A DNA stretch of 64,000 nucleotides from Luteimonas salinisoli. Its GTDB lineage: Bacteria; Pseudomonadota; Gammaproteobacteria; Xanthomonadales; Xanthomonadaceae. Every line of letters begins with the position of its first letter. Positions within the stretch are counted from its first letter, which is position 1. Location of the stretch: NCBI RefSeq assembly GCF_013425525.1, contig NZ_JACCKA010000082.1:1-64000 (forward strand), read 5' to 3'. A model generated the notes under the pieces. It did not search any database. It saw only the letters and a list, made by a program, of their open reading frames with translations, and was not told where the DNA came from. Shown piece by piece: positions 63,063-64,000 of the stretch. The position numbers and the translations under genes were made by a program.

Positions 63063-64000
63063 TGGAATATCGTTTTCTCGGCGCGTCCGGCCTCAAGGTG
63101 CCGGCGCTCGGCTATGGCGCCGGCACGTTCGGCGGCAAGGGCCCGCTGTTCTCGGCTTGGGGCGATACCGATGCCGCGGAGGCCCGGCGGCTGATCGACA
63201 TCTGTCTCGAGGCCGGGGTCAACTTCTTCGACACCGCAGACGTGTACTCGGATGGCGCTTCCGAATCGATCCTCGGCGCCGCGATCAAGGGCCGGCGCGA
63301 CCAAGTCCTGCTGTCGACCAAGACCGGCCTGCGATCCGGCGACGACCCGAACGCGGTCGGCGCCTCGCGTTTCCATCTGCTGCGCGCGGTGGACAGCGCC
63401 CTGCGCCGGCTCGGTACCGACTACATCGACTTGTTGCAGCTGCATGCGTTCGACGCCCGCACCCCGGTCGAGGAAACGCTTTCCGCGCTCGACGGACTGG
63501 TGCGTGCCGGCAAGGTCCGCTATCTCGGCGCTTCCAACTTCTCGGGCTGGCAGCTGATGAAATCGCTGGCCGCGGCTGACCGGCTCGGCGCCCCCCGTTT
63601 TGTGGCCAACCAGGCCTACTACTCGCTGGTCGGTCGCGACTACGAATGGGAGCTGATGCCGCTCGGCATCGACCAGGGGCTCGGAGCCGTGGTCTGGAGC
63701 CCGCTCGGTTGGGGCCGCCTGACCGGAAAGATCCGCCGCGGCCAGTCGCTGCCGAACGGCAGCCGCCTGCGCGACACCGCAACCTTCGCGCCACCGGTCG
63801 ACGACGAGCGCCTGTACACGGTGGTCGATGCACTCGACTCCGTGGCAGGCGAGTGCGGCAGGACGGTGCCGCAGGTGGCCCTGAACTGGCTGCTGCGCCG
63901 GCCCACGGTCTCGACGGTGCTGGTCGGCGCTCGGAACGAGACCCAGCTGCGGCAGAACCTCGGCGCGGTCGGGTGGGCACTGACGGCGGAACAGGTCGCG
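63063..64000 (+). CDS. aldo/keto reductase (partial, cut by window end)
   Basis: The first ~312 residues of an NADPH-dependent aldo/keto reductase with the TIM-barrel pattern MEYRFLGASGLKVPALGYGAGTFG-like start. Catalytic residues are visible: Asp and Tyr in FFDTADVYSDGASE, Lys in LLSTKTGLRS and His in DLLQLHAFD. The cofactor end is VVWSPLGWGRLTG and STVLVGARNETQLRQNL. About 20 or more residues are missing at the right edge. It is probably controlled by the divergent LysR regulator. The substrate is unknown. Confidence 0.92.

Overview
The window is very GC-rich bacterial DNA with closely packed genes on both strands. It has no rRNA, tRNA, prophage, insertion sequence or CRISPR array that I can see. 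Gene content points to a gammaproteobacterium of the Xanthomonadaceae/Lysobacteraceae group (Lysobacter, Luteimonas or a relative). The supporting signs are a Xanthomonas-type NPP phosphodiesterase, a class I fructose-bisphosphate aldolase next to pyk and pgk, an S46 peptidase before tdh and kbl, an rpfF/rpfC-like convergent pair, and GTAGGAGCG-type REP elements. This placement is an inference; no marker gene settles the genus.

Layout. 1-8.9 kb: ABC exporter, ClpP-fold lipoprotein, SpoIIAA-like protein, DNA alkylation repair pair alkA-ogt, NPP phosphodiesterase, and small secreted, Rieske and membrane proteins. 8.9-14.7 kb: FAH-family hydrolase, mscL, M28 peptidase, TrmH-type methyltransferase, sodium/alanine symporter and GNAT. 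14.7-19 kb: RND efflux pump and its adaptor. 19.3-23.5 kb: glycolysis (fba, pyk, pgk). 23.6-27.5 kb: MAPEG protein, LytTR/LytS two-component pair, serine hydrolase. 27.7-31.5 kb: divergent hutF/hutI and a membrane dipeptidase. 31.7-35.4 kb: bTH ribosomal protein and a zinc locus (MerC-like protein, His-rich TonB receptor, Zur-like box, Zur). 35.4-43.9 kb: kinase-gltX, lpxH, DUF455 protein, purF, SPOR protein, folC and a histidine phosphatase.

44.3-49.1 kb is the most unusual part: a compact module of lower GC encoding a FabF-type ketosynthase, an RpfF-type DSF synthase, a convergent RpfC-type hybrid kinase and a divergent acyl carrier protein. This looks like a cell-cell signalling system that carries its own acyl-ACP supply genes. 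No rpfG or rpfB is present.

49.2-58.3 kb: S46 peptidase, then tdh and kbl (threonine to glycine) separated by a lipoprotein and a 1099-residue LysM/helical-repeat protein. 58.3-64 kb: small EF-hand-like exported protein, OmpA-family porin, PrpD, a LysR regulator and a divergent aldo/keto reductase cut by the window edge.

Two families of REP doublets (REPINs) lie between genes. In four of four cases where a gene ends at such an element, its TAG stop codon is the TAG of the REP head.
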